64,000 nucleotides of DNA. Source: Bacteroides oleiciplenus YIT 12058. GTDB taxonomy: Bacteria > Bacteroidota > Bacteroidia > Bacteroidales > Bacteroidaceae. The notes below the pieces were generated by a model. It was not told the DNA's origin. It worked only from the letters and a program-made list of their open reading frames with translations, and did no database searches. The stretch lies in assembly GCF_000315485.1 (NCBI RefSeq), contig NZ_JH992941.1, forward strand, positions 1,116,001-1,180,000, written 5' to 3'. This document shows positions 9,594-17,945 of the stretch, in pieces (position 1 is the first letter of the stretch; each line of letters begins with the position of its first letter). The translations under genes were made by a program, and so were the position numbers.

Positions 9594-9661
9594 CCGTACT
9601 TGCTCCGTACATTCTTCGCTCAGAAGTACCTCTGACTGGAGAATGTACGGAGCAGGTACGG
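9594..9661. repeat. 68-bp palindrome with AGAAGTACCTCT centre
   Basis: Arms 9594-9617 and 9638-9661 match at 22 of 24 positions. The 20-bp centre is itself near-palindromic around GTAC. GTACGGAGCA-type words recur at 11-bp steps in the right arm. The core words TGCTCCGTAC and AGRAGTACYTCT recur in the second large palindrome at 41576-41645. Confidence 0.85.
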
Positions 9662-9752
9662 AGCAAGTACGTCTCGGGTCATAGTGAGAGTTTTTTTAAG
9701 ATTATGCATGTAGGTTACTTATATTGTTCTCCCTGTTTCCTATTCCGGTGTA

Positions 9753-9817
9753 TATCCAAAATCTAAAATCATATATCTAAAATCTAAAGAGTGTCCTTTC
9801 AACACTCGTTAACTTTG
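9753..9817 (+). promoter_or_regulatory. Tandem operator and promoter of susC/susD
   Basis: TATCCAAAATCTAAA at 9753 and TATCTAAAATCTAAA at 9774 are direct repeats 21 bp apart. The -7 box TAACTTTG is at 9810-9817, 36 bp after the start of the proximal unit. No TTTG -33 element lies between, as expected of an activator-dependent promoter. The cassette is shared with the promoters at 17261, 17846, 20069 and 37048. Confidence 0.75.
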
Positions 9818-9874
9818 CGCATCAAATTGAGATAGTAAACAACACGTTAAACGAATCTTATTATTTAAAATTTA

Positions 9875-12800
9875 ATGCGTATGAAAACAAAATTGCTATT
9901 TTTGTTGGCTTTTCTCTTCTGCACCTATACAATATGGGGACAAGGTCAAACCATCAAAGGTAAAGTCACTTCACCCACGGACAATGAACCGATTATTGGC
10001 GCTTCGGTCATGGTGAAAGGAACTGTTAATGGAACGATTACCGACATCGACGGTAATTTCCAACTCTCTGCGAACACCAATGCTACATTGGTCATCTCAT
10101 TTGTAGGGTATATCACCCAAGAAATTTCCCTCAACGGCAAGACAAATGTGGAAGTGCTTCTGAAAGAAGATAACCAAATGCTGGATGATGTGGTGGTAAT
10201 AGGATACGGTACTCAAAAGAAGGCCGACTTATCCTCTTCTATTGCTGTGCTCAATACAAAGGAACTGGGCAAGGTGCCTGGTGGTTTGTCTGCCGGTTTA
10301 CAAAGCTCGGTGGCAGGCGTGCAGATGACGAATGGTAGAGTCCGTATTCGCGGTGTGGGTTCTATAAATAATACAGACCCACTCTATGTTGTTGATGGTA
10401 TGATTGGTGGTTCGGTACCCGATGAAAGTAATATTGCCAGTATTCAAGTATTGAAGGATGCTGCTTCATGTGCCATTTATGGTGCCCGTGGTGCTAATGG
10501 TGTCATCGTCATTACAACTAAACGAGGTACTTCCGGTGCTGTGACAGTGGATTATGACGGTTATGTAGGCTGGAAAACCCTTTCACACGAAGTGGATATG
10601 CTGAATGGCCAGGAACTGGCAGAGTTGATTAACGAAGCCATGTACAATGGCAATCCTAACCGTACCGACTATTTGGAAGCTCTTTCCAATCCGGCAGCTA
10701 TCGGCGAGGGATATAATATGCTGGACGAATTGAAGCAAACGGCTTTCTACCAAAAGCATAACCTGTCAGTGAGCGGCGGATCGGACAAGGCAAATTTCCG
10801 TGTCAATACCACTTACTCTACTGATGAACCGACATTCATCCGTGAGGAATACAAGAATTACGGTATGCAGTTCATTTCCGACTTTACGAAAGGTAATCTG
10901 AAATTGGGAGAAACCGTCCTGATCAAGCGTAATGACCATGACTGGAGCGACTGTAAGATTCTGGGTGCACAGAAGTGGTCATCTACCATGCCTATCTATG
11001 ATCCGACCAGTGAAACAGGTTTTGCCGGTGCAGGCAATGGTACAGACTGCGGAAACCCGGTGGCTGAATCTTACCTGAACTGGTACAAAGGTGAAGGTAC
11101 TACCATCAATGGTAACATATGGGCCACTTACGAATTTATTCCCGGATTAAAATACAAATTCAATATGGGTGTGGACATGTACCGTTATATGCAGCAACAC
11201 TATATTGCCGACTACACTATTCCTTATGAAACTCATAGTCCGGATGAATATACCATGTCCAGCACCAAGACAAACCGTTACTTGTACGAGAATACTCTGA
11301 CTTATGACAAAGTAATCGGTAAGCACAGCATTAATGCTCTTGTCGGCATCACCTCCGAAGAGACCAAGGGACTGGGACTGAACGCCGGAGCACGTGCCAT
11401 GCCAAGTCCGGACATATTGATTCTGGGTTCTACTCAGGATAACTCTTCTAAGGTAGTCGGTTCTTCCATCAACCGTTCATCCATGTTCTCTATATTGGGA
11501 CGTGTGAACTATAGTTATGACAGCAAGTATATGTTGACTTTCAATTTTCGCCGTGATGGTTCTTCCAACTTCAGCAAGAATAACCGCTATGGTAACTTCC
11601 CCTCTGTATCTGCCGCATGGCGCATCAACCAGGAAAAATTCATGAAGAAGCTTGACTGGATCAGCGACTTGAAAATCCGTGCCAGTTGGGGTATGCTGGG
11701 TAATTCCAACATCAATCCCTACCAATACCAGAGTACTGTAAACTTCAACTATATCTGGTATTATCTGAATGACAGCAGAGTATCCGGAGCACTACCCACT
11801 ACGCCGTCCAATCCGGATGTAAAATGGGAAACTCAGTATTCTACCGACTTTGGTTTCGACCTTGCGGTATTGGATAACCGCTTGTCGTTGACAGTTGACT
11901 ATTATTATAAGAAGACAAAGGACATGTTGATTGAAGTTCCTATTTCTTATTCAACCGGTTATATGGGGACTTTCCCGACGCTGAATGCCGGTAGTATCGA
12001 GAACCAAGGTGTTGAATTGGCTTTGACGTATCGCAACCACATTGGAAACTGGGACTATTCTGTGTCCGGTAACCTTTCTACCGTGAAGAACAAGGTGCTT
12101 GACCTGGGAAGCAATAACGCTATCTTTGCATCAAACAGTGTGACAAAGACTGCCGTAGGGCACTCCATCGGTCAGTTCTATGGTTATGTTACTGACGGAT
12201 TGTTCCAGAGCGATGCCGAAGTGCAGGCTTATCGCAACTCGAAAGGTGAATTGATTCAGCCCAATGCTGCCGCCGGCGACATCCGTTTCAAGGATTTGGA
12301 TGGTAATGGCCAACTGACGGATGAAGATAAAACTTACATCGGTAATCCTATCCCTGATTTCACCTATGGTCTGAGTGCCGACGTCAGCTATGAGGGAAGT
12401 TTCGGTACTATTGACTTCTCAATGATTTGGCAAGGCTCGCAAGGCAATGATATTTTCAACTATAGTCGTGTGGACAATGAAGGCATGCACCATTATTATA
12501 ACAACACAAAAGAAACTCTGAACCGTTTCCGTGCTGAAGATTTGACTTTCGTTAATCCTGTATCGGGCGTCACTACTTTCTACCCGAAGAATACGGATAC
12601 CAACATGCCGCGTGCCGTCATTGGCGACCCCAACCAGAACCGCCGTTTATCCGACCGTTACGTGGAAGACGGATCTTATCTGCGTCTGAAGGCTATCACA
12701 CTGGGTTATACATTCCAGAAGACACTGTTGAGTAAATATGGCATAGAAAAACTGCGTTTCTATCTGGGTGCCAAGAATTTGCTGACCTTTACTTCCTATA

Positions 12801-12937
12801 GCGGATATGACCCTGAAGTAGGTGACCAGAATCGTTATGGCACTAATCTGACCAGAGGCGTGGACGGTATGTCTCTTTGGGATCCGACTTTCCCCAATAC
12901 ACGTGAGTTTTATATGGGTTTACAGTTGACTTTTTAA
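9875..12937 (+). CDS. SusC-like TonB-dependent outer-membrane transporter
   Basis: A 1020-residue outer-membrane importer that takes up oligosaccharides with TonB energy. It has a signal peptide, then a carboxypeptidase-like regulatory domain at about 25-105 (GASVMVKGTVNGTITDIDG). Next come a TonB-box-like DDVVVIGYGTQKK, a plug domain with RIRGVGSINNTDPLYVVDG, and a beta-barrel ending in GLQLTF with the terminal Phe typical of the family. Length is normal. An alternative start at 9881 (MKTK) would remove two residues. It pairs with the SusD gene 13 bp downstream and is driven by a tandem-operator promoter. Confidence 0.97.
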   Translation: MRMKTKLLFLLAFLFCTYTIWGQGQTIKGKVTSPTDNEPIIGASVMVKGTVNGTITDIDGNFQLSANTNATLVISFVGYITQEISLNGKTNVEVLLKEDNQMLDDVVVIGYGTQKKADLSSSIAVLNTKELGKVPGGLSAGLQSSVAGVQMTNGRVRIRGVGSINNTDPLYVVDGMIGGSVPDESNIASIQVLKDAASCAIYGARGANGVIVITTKRGTSGAVTVDYDGYVGWKTLSHEVDMLNGQELAELINEAMYNGNPNRTDYLEALSNPAAIGEGYNMLDELKQTAFYQKHNLSVSGGSDKANFRVNTTYSTDEPTFIREEYKNYGMQFISDFTKGNLKLGETVLIKRNDHDWSDCKILGAQKWSSTMPIYDPTSETGFAGAGNGTDCGNPVAESYLNWYKGEGTTINGNIWATYEFIPGLKYKFNMGVDMYRYMQQHYIADYTIPYETHSPDEYTMSSTKTNRYLYENTLTYDKVIGKHSINALVGITSEETKGLGLNAGARAMPSPDILILGSTQDNSSKVVGSSINRSSMFSILGRVNYSYDSKYMLTFNFRRDGSSNFSKNNRYGNFPSVSAAWRINQEKFMKKLDWISDLKIRASWGMLGNSNINPYQYQSTVNFNYIWYYLNDSRVSGALPTTPSNPDVKWETQYSTDFGFDLAVLDNRLSLTVDYYYKKTKDMLIEVPISYSTGYMGTFPTLNAGSIENQGVELALTYRNHIGNWDYSVSGNLSTVKNKVLDLGSNNAIFASNSVTKTAVGHSIGQFYGYVTDGLFQSDAEVQAYRNSKGELIQPNAAAGDIRFKDLDGNGQLTDEDKTYIGNPIPDFTYGLSADVSYEGSFGTIDFSMIWQGSQGNDIFNYSRVDNEGMHHYYNNTKETLNRFRAEDLTFVNPVSGVTTFYPKNTDTNMPRAVIGDPNQNRRLSDRYVEDGSYLRLKAITLGYTFQKTLLSKYGIEKLRFYLGAKNLLTFTSYSGYDPEVGDQNRYGTNLTRGVDGMSLWDPTFPNTREFYMGLQLTF

Positions 12938-12950
12938 ATAATAGCAAGAT

Positions 12951-14588
12951 ATGATTTCAAAAAAGAATATATTACGGACTTATGTGGCACTCGCTGTTGT
13001 ACCTTTCGTCAGCAGTTGTATGCCCAATATGGATTTAAATAATCCGGAACAGCTTTCAGTTGATACTTATTATAAAACCGAAGCCCAGCTTGAGGCGGCT
13101 GTCATTCCGGCTTACGAGGCTCTGATTGGCCAGAACCAGGGAGGATATGCCCGCGCATTGTACTATAACCTGATGGCCCCGGGCGATGACTACGACAAAA
13201 CCTTCAAGTGGTCCAACCTCTATCAGGACACTTATACCACTCCCGCCAATGAAGCACTATTGAAAAGTTCATGGCAGGATCTGTTCAACGGCGTATTTGC
13301 TGCCAATCTGGCCATCGAAAAGATAACAGGATTTGAGGGGAGCATTGATTCCTCCAAGAAAGACCGCCTGCTGGGTGAGGCCTATTTCCTGCGTGCACTG
13401 AACTACATGCATCTGGTACAGTTGTTCGGTGAGACTATCCCTTATTGGGATCATTCCATCATTGATGCTGCCGAATATTATCCCGGTAATGCGGAGAACG
13501 GGAAGATTTATGCACTGATTATTTCGGACTTCAGCAAGGCTGCCGAACTACTTCCATTGCGTAGTACCCTCTATGCCGATGTAGCCAACAAGGGACGTGC
13601 CACGAAGGGGGCAGCTCAGGCCTATCTGGCAAAAGCATATTTATACCGTCCTATTCTGGAACGTGGACAGGCTGCCGAGTTCAGTAAGGCCGCCGAAGCA
13701 CTGAAAAAAGTGATTGATAGCAATGAGTACCGTCTGATGGACAACTTCCGCGAAAACTCCATGTGGGGGACTGACCATGAGAACAATGCCGAGTCGGTCT
13801 TTGAAATACAAATGTTCAACGGTCCTGACTGGATGGGAGGTGATAAGTCTGACTCCTGGAGATGGCAGGAAATAGGTGTACCTGATGGTACTGGAGGTGC
13901 CTGGTGGAATCTGGCTCCCAACCAACGCACCTTTGATGAATTTGAAGAGGGCGACCCGCGTAAGTTTATGACGTTGTGGTGTCCGGGCGGAGCCTATTAT
14001 ACGGAAATCAGTGGTAATGTGGCGGACTGGGATTATATGATCAATCATTTGTCGTCAGACAAGCACCTGTATGGCACCCGCAAGGAGTGTCCCGACTATC
14101 AGATTGCGGACGCTGATAATGAAATTAATACCCGCTTGATGCGTTACTCCGATGTACTTCTGATGTACGCCGAATGTTTGAGTGAACTGGGTAATGACAG
14201 CAAACCTGTAACAGATCCATCCGGCCCGAAGTATTACATTCAGCAGGTACGTGACCGTGCCAACAAGGTGGTTCCATCTGAACAACCGCATTTGTGGTAC
14301 CAGCATGATCCGGGTTACATTCTTACTGTGGATGAGTTATTGGCAAGCGGCAAAATAATCAATGGTGTGCCTATGAATAGTATAAAGAATATCATCGTCC
14401 ACGAACGCTTTGTAGAGTTCTGTGGTGAGTACTTGCGCTATTTTGACCTTCTTCGCTGGGGTATGGCAGATTCCAGTTGGCTGTCATCCATTCAGGCTTT
14501 GGGATGGAGTGAAAAGGCGATGTATTATCCCTTCCCCGAAGAAGAATTGGCTAACAATCCGAACCTGAAAGGGAATGCTATGAACTGA
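12951..14588 (+). CDS. SusD-like surface glycan-binding lipoprotein
   Basis: A 545-residue RagB/SusD family lipoprotein with a lipobox at VSSC (Cys near residue 23). The N-terminal TPR-like region (PEQLSVDTYYKTEAQLEAAV) and the C-terminal VHERFVEFCGEYLRYFDLLRWG are family signatures. It caps the SusC barrel on the cell surface and helps bind the oligosaccharide. No SusE- or SusF-like surface protein follows; the next gene is on the other strand. Confidence 0.96.
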   Translation: MISKKNILRTYVALAVVPFVSSCMPNMDLNNPEQLSVDTYYKTEAQLEAAVIPAYEALIGQNQGGYARALYYNLMAPGDDYDKTFKWSNLYQDTYTTPANEALLKSSWQDLFNGVFAANLAIEKITGFEGSIDSSKKDRLLGEAYFLRALNYMHLVQLFGETIPYWDHSIIDAAEYYPGNAENGKIYALIISDFSKAAELLPLRSTLYADVANKGRATKGAAQAYLAKAYLYRPILERGQAAEFSKAAEALKKVIDSNEYRLMDNFRENSMWGTDHENNAESVFEIQMFNGPDWMGGDKSDSWRWQEIGVPDGTGGAWWNLAPNQRTFDEFEEGDPRKFMTLWCPGGAYYTEISGNVADWDYMINHLSSDKHLYGTRKECPDYQIADADNEINTRLMRYSDVLLMYAECLSELGNDSKPVTDPSGPKYYIQQVRDRANKVVPSEQPHLWYQHDPGYILTVDELLASGKIINGVPMNSIKNIIVHERFVEFCGEYLRYFDLLRWGMADSSWLSSIQALGWSEKAMYYPFPEEELANNPNLKGNAMN

Positions 14589-14673
14589 TATTGTATCTTT
14601 ATTTAGTTGAAAAAGAAAGATATGTTGTTTCCTATTAATAGAGGGCGAATGACAACTAGCCAACTTTGCATCC

Positions 14674-14826
14674 GTTCCCATTAGCAGAAACGCTCGTTCC
14701 CATAAGGAGAAACGAGCGTTTCCATTAAAGGAAACTGTAGTTCCCATTGGAGGGAACTATCGTTCCCAAGCCTAGGAAACGACAGTTTCTAAGTGTAGAA
14801 ACGACCGTTTCCTACTATAAGGAAAC
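14674..14826. repeat. 22-bp-period array, core GTTYCC with paired RGAAAC
   Basis: GTTCCC/GTTTCC cores start at 14674, 14696, 14718, 14740, 14762, 14785 and 14807, so the period is 22 bp with one 23-bp step. Most units also carry an upstream GGAAAC or GAAACG, so each is a small inverted repeat. The array at 61234 belongs to the same sequence family. It lies in the gap between SusD and the convergent GH43 gene. Confidence 0.85.
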
Positions 14827-14950
14827 TGCAATGTGACTATATTACAATGAAATGATATTATAGAACTGGAAGCACCTTTATGCTGATAGAATCAGTTATA
14901 GTTCCCCAATGAAGTAGAGTATTGCGGAGACGCTTACGAAAACAATAAAG

Positions 14951-15044
14951 GCAGGTGTAGGCAATCAATTTGCCTACACCTGCCTTCACTTTGCCTACAC
15001 CCATTAGTCTGCTATATATCAGTGATTTATATGATGGGTGTAGG
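14951..15044. repeat. Inverted and direct repeats of TGCCTACACC
   Basis: GCAGGTGTAGGCA (14951-14963) and TGCCTACACCTGC (14971-14983) form a perfect 13-bp inverted repeat. A further direct copy lies at 14992 (21 bp on) and an inverted GGTGTAGG at 15037. The core resembles that of the 6616 array (GGCTACACC). The hairpin could terminate the convergent susD and GH43 transcripts. With the array at 14674 this accounts for most of the gap 14589-15097. Confidence 0.75.
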
Positions 15045-15097
15045 AGTGCATGCAGAAATGCAAAAAAACTGTTTTTGTTTTTAGGTTTGTTTTAGCA

Positions 15098-17200
15098 TTA
15101 TTTGACCTCTGCCACAAGAGGACTGAACGCAACCTTGTATGTTTTGATTAACCCCTTATAGTCGAATTTCACAATAGCAGTTCCGGAAACCGATGTTGCC
15201 TGGATAATCTCTACTTTTACATTCTTATCAGTCGCTGATGCCGACACAGCAGGGATTCCGGTAGTTTCGGCCGGAAGCTTGTAGGTAGTCTCATAGATAT
15301 CATAGCCGGTAATACCATTGCTTTCGGTGGAACGCACAGGGGTTGCCGGTATTTCGATAGCTTGTCCGTTGACCTCTATTTTTACTTCGGGGGCAATCGG
15401 GCGGATAATCTTCTTCTTGTTTGAACTGAATCCCAATCCGGCCAAATCGAAAAGATTACCGGCTTCTTCACTCTCAGCAACGAGGTAAATTGCATGTTTT
15501 TTGTCCAAGTGGTCAACAAACTTCGATACATCAATTGTAAATTGTGTCGTTTCCTGTACCGAATTGGCGGGAATAACTATTTCACCTATCTTCGTTCCTT
15601 TCCAAGTTTTGTTATCCCACGGACCGTCTAACCAAACGTTCACTTTAAACGTCTTTGATGTTTTCGGTGCAAGGAAGAGGTTGAAGGCTGTTTTGTTTCC
15701 CTTTTTGGTTCCTTCGAAAGCTTTCAGGCCCAGTTTATCTTTATTCAATCCGCCGAAACCGAAGTACTTATATCCTATTATATGGCCGTTCTTCACGTTT
15801 GTGATAGGAGCGTGGTTATCCCAGATGTCCCATGAATCCTGTTGGATACGTCCGTCGGAGAGATAACATGCAAATCCTGCGGAATAATACTGATAAGGAT
15901 CAAGACCAAATATATGGAATCCTTCCGAAGTTACTTCCGCTCCTTTGTATTCATTTCCCTGGCTGTCTTTGGCTGTCCAGATATTATCTTTTGCATATGG
16001 ATCGTAAGCTCTGATGGAAACCTTGCCGCCTTCTGACACCGGCTTTTTATCCCATTCCACATGAATCGGAGCTACCATAGACTGGCGTGCGTTTCCGAAT
16101 CCACGAGGTGGGCGGTGATAGAATACGTACCATTGTCCGTTGATGAGCTCTATACTTCCATGCGTATTGTGCCCTGCATTAGTCGTTTGTAACTGTGAAC
16201 CGTCCTGGTTTAGCACCGGTGCACGAGAGTCGACCAGAACGCCGCCGCTTTTCCACGGACCCAGTGGAGAATCACCATAAGCGTAACGTAAAGTGGAGTT
16301 GGAACTGCCCAATCCATAGTCGGGACCTGAATGTCCGCTATAGATGGTCACATATTTATTTCCAATCTTACGTATGGATGAGGCTTCAAAGAAGTTGAAT
16401 GCTTCAAGGTCTTCTCCGGGAAAGATGTGCGGATATGAAATATTCTTCGGCCCGCGGTTGTTGCCTCTGCGGACGCCTGCCGGCATGAAATAGGGGATAA
16501 CCTCTGTTCCGGGGCGTACGGAATACATGGTGTTCTGATCCAGTTGGGCGGCTAATGAACGTTGAAATCCCCAATATCCATAGGCTCTGAATCCGATTTC
16601 ATAATCAGGGTCGTTGGGGTCTGTGATGTATTCGATATATACAGACGGGTCGAATCCCAGAATGCTTCCGGGCAGGGTTTTTGTGCCGTCGGCGGTCAGG
16701 TTGACGGGTGTAAAAGGTCCGTCGGGGCGGCTTCCTTTAGCCACCATCGCTTCCCTGTCTCTGCCGCGGCTGTGCGGGAACAGATAATATTCTTTCGTGC
16801 CGTCCTTTCTTTTCACTTCAACAAGGTCGGGAGCGTACATCACATCCCATTGTCCTCCTACCTGATAGGTGAAGATGGGCCCTTCGTCACGCCAGCTTGA
16901 TAAATCTTCCACGGGTGCCGACCACATTCTGATGTCCGGCCCGCAATAACTACCGAAACGGACATCGTGCGAACCGATGATGTAAGCGCGAAACTTTCCC
17001 GGATTATCGGGATCTTCAAAAACACGGGGTTCTCCGTCCGGCAGATGCTCCCATAACGGCAGATAAGGATTGCCGGCTCCGTGATAAACAAACTTGGACG
17101 TTTTTGGCTGATTATTATTACCGGCTATTGCTTTTGTTATTGCAAACATAGGAACGATAGCAAATAATAATAAAGTGACTTGAATTCTTTTCATAACCAA
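15098..17200 (-). CDS. Secreted GH43-like glycosidase, multi-domain
   Basis: A 700-residue secreted protein with a signal peptide ending near AIAG and an N-terminal five-bladed-propeller region like GH43 (about 35-390). Candidate catalytic positions are GFDPSV (Asp) and FFEASSI (Glu). At the usual catalytic-base position the protein has GEPRVF, a Glu where most GH43 enzymes have Asp. A middle beta-sandwich (about 430-600) looks like a carbohydrate-binding module, and a C-terminal Ig-like region follows. GH43 enzymes mostly remove arabinofuranosyl or xylosyl units; the exact activity here is open. It is the only PUL enzyme on the minus strand and has its own tandem operator. The start may be the second Met (17194). 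Confidence 0.8.
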   Translation of the reverse strand: MVMKRIQVTLLLFAIVPMFAITKAIAGNNNQPKTSKFVYHGAGNPYLPLWEHLPDGEPRVFEDPDNPGKFRAYIIGSHDVRFGSYCGPDIRMWSAPVEDLSSWRDEGPIFTYQVGGQWDVMYAPDLVEVKRKDGTKEYYLFPHSRGRDREAMVAKGSRPDGPFTPVNLTADGTKTLPGSILGFDPSVYIEYITDPNDPDYEIGFRAYGYWGFQRSLAAQLDQNTMYSVRPGTEVIPYFMPAGVRRGNNRGPKNISYPHIFPGEDLEAFNFFEASSIRKIGNKYVTIYSGHSGPDYGLGSSNSTLRYAYGDSPLGPWKSGGVLVDSRAPVLNQDGSQLQTTNAGHNTHGSIELINGQWYVFYHRPPRGFGNARQSMVAPIHVEWDKKPVSEGGKVSIRAYDPYAKDNIWTAKDSQGNEYKGAEVTSEGFHIFGLDPYQYYSAGFACYLSDGRIQQDSWDIWDNHAPITNVKNGHIIGYKYFGFGGLNKDKLGLKAFEGTKKGNKTAFNLFLAPKTSKTFKVNVWLDGPWDNKTWKGTKIGEIVIPANSVQETTQFTIDVSKFVDHLDKKHAIYLVAESEEAGNLFDLAGLGFSSNKKKIIRPIAPEVKIEVNGQAIEIPATPVRSTESNGITGYDIYETTYKLPAETTGIPAVSASATDKNVKVEIIQATSVSGTAIVKFDYKGLIKTYKVAFSPLVAEVK

Positions 17201-17233
17201 TCTAATCTTTTTTATACGTAAATATTTATGTTA

Positions 17234-17542
17234 TTATTTGTTCAATAAGACACTGTGCGACAAAAGTAAGCTATCGAGGCATGAGTGGCTTTTGATATTA
17301 GATATTTGAATTTTAAAATCAGATATATCTGTGATAATCCTTTCGGCTTCGAAAGCTTTGAGCGCACCGCTGTTAAATCCGGCTGAGGGCATATTGCCAT
17401 CGAGCATTACCACTAACATAGGTGTGGCTATTCCTGCCTTTTCAACATCAAAACCAGTCCGGGAATGGGGGATAGGGCCTTGAGCCCATGTTCCTAAAGA
17501 GTACGCCAATGCGCATACTAAGAGAATTGCTATGTGTTTCAT
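17234..17542 (-). pseudogene. Remnant of a secreted esterase gene
   Basis: About 102 codons. An intact signal peptide (MKHIAILLVCALAYSLGTWAQ) is followed by ATPMLVVMLDGN and GFNSGALKAFEAE, which resemble the core of Bacteroides CE1-type esterases just before the nucleophile strand. The Ser, Asp and His of a catalytic triad are missing. The last ~30 codons are simply the downstream tandem operator and promoter read through in frame. The family is recognised from short motifs only, so the esterase assignment is moderate. The gene still has a -7 box upstream. Confidence 0.5.
17261..17325 (-). promoter_or_regulatory. Tandem operator and promoter of the minus-strand GH43 gene
   Basis: Read on the minus strand, TATCTGATTTTAAAA starts at 17325 and TATCTAATATCAAAA at 17304, 21 bp apart. 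The -7 box TACTTTTG spans 17268-17261, 36 bp after the proximal unit. The geometry matches the promoters at 9753, 17846 and 20069. The cassette overlaps the 3' end of the esterase remnant. Confidence 0.72.
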
Positions 17543-17561
17543 GATATTAATTTTTATATTA

Positions 17562-17569
17562 CAAATGTA
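17562..17569 (-). promoter_or_regulatory. -7 box upstream of the esterase remnant
   Basis: The minus strand reads TACATTTG 19 bp before the remnant's start codon. There is no tandem operator at the expected distance above it. It may be a leftover promoter. Confidence 0.4.
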
Positions 17570-17713
17570 CCCCATTCCCTTTTACCCGTCCAATAGTTAT
17601 GTTACACGTTTGTTTTCTGTTGTTACATCATTGTTAAAATGTAGTTTAGGGATGTTACATCAGGTTCTCCGGTTTTCCCCTATAATCAGTTGTATTTGAG
17701 CTGTTTATTCATA

Positions 17714-17785
17714 AAGCTTTCTGAACGTGTTCATAAAGCTTCCGGAGCGCGTTCGGAAAGCTTTCCGATTGTGTTCCAGAAGCTT
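17714..17785. repeat. 22-bp-period array, core AAGCTT
   Basis: AAGCTT starts at 17714, 17736, 17758 and 17780, exactly 22 bp apart. Each core sits in a small palindrome (for example CGGAAAGCTTTCCG) and is preceded at a fixed distance by a GTTC-type word. It occupies the divergent gap 17543-17945, about 60 bp upstream of the GH97 tandem operator. Confidence 0.85.
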
Positions 17786-17845
17786 CGGGAATACATTCAA
17801 TAGGAAAAGGGGACAAATGGACTGGGTATGCCAGCAGGCTAATAT

Positions 17846-17910
17846 TATCTGAAATTGAAAATGGATTATCTAAAATTGCAACCCCCTTGAGGGATATCCG
17901 CTTATCTTTG
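17846..17910 (+). promoter_or_regulatory. Tandem operator and promoter of the first GH97 gene
   Basis: TATCTGAAATTGAAA at 17846 and TATCTAAAATTGCAA at 17867 are 21 bp apart. The -7 box TATCTTTG is at 17903-17910, 36 bp from the start of the proximal unit. It is the same cassette as at susC. Confidence 0.75.
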
Positions 17911-17945
17911 CTCCATGTAATATCTGACGATAAAAGAGAGAAATT

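Noticed and set aside
9594..9661. Invertible phase-variable promoter
   Set aside because: The palindrome arms almost touch, leaving no promoter-sized segment to invert, and no recombinase gene is in the window.
9490..9684. A 64-codon plus-strand frame before susC
   Set aside because: Most of it is the large palindrome, there is no ribosome-binding site and no family resemblance.
14674..14826. Possible CRISPR array (regular short repeats)
   Set aside because: Units abut at 22 bp with no unique spacers, cores vary from unit to unit, and no cas gene is nearby. The same holds for the arrays at 6616, 17714 and 61234.
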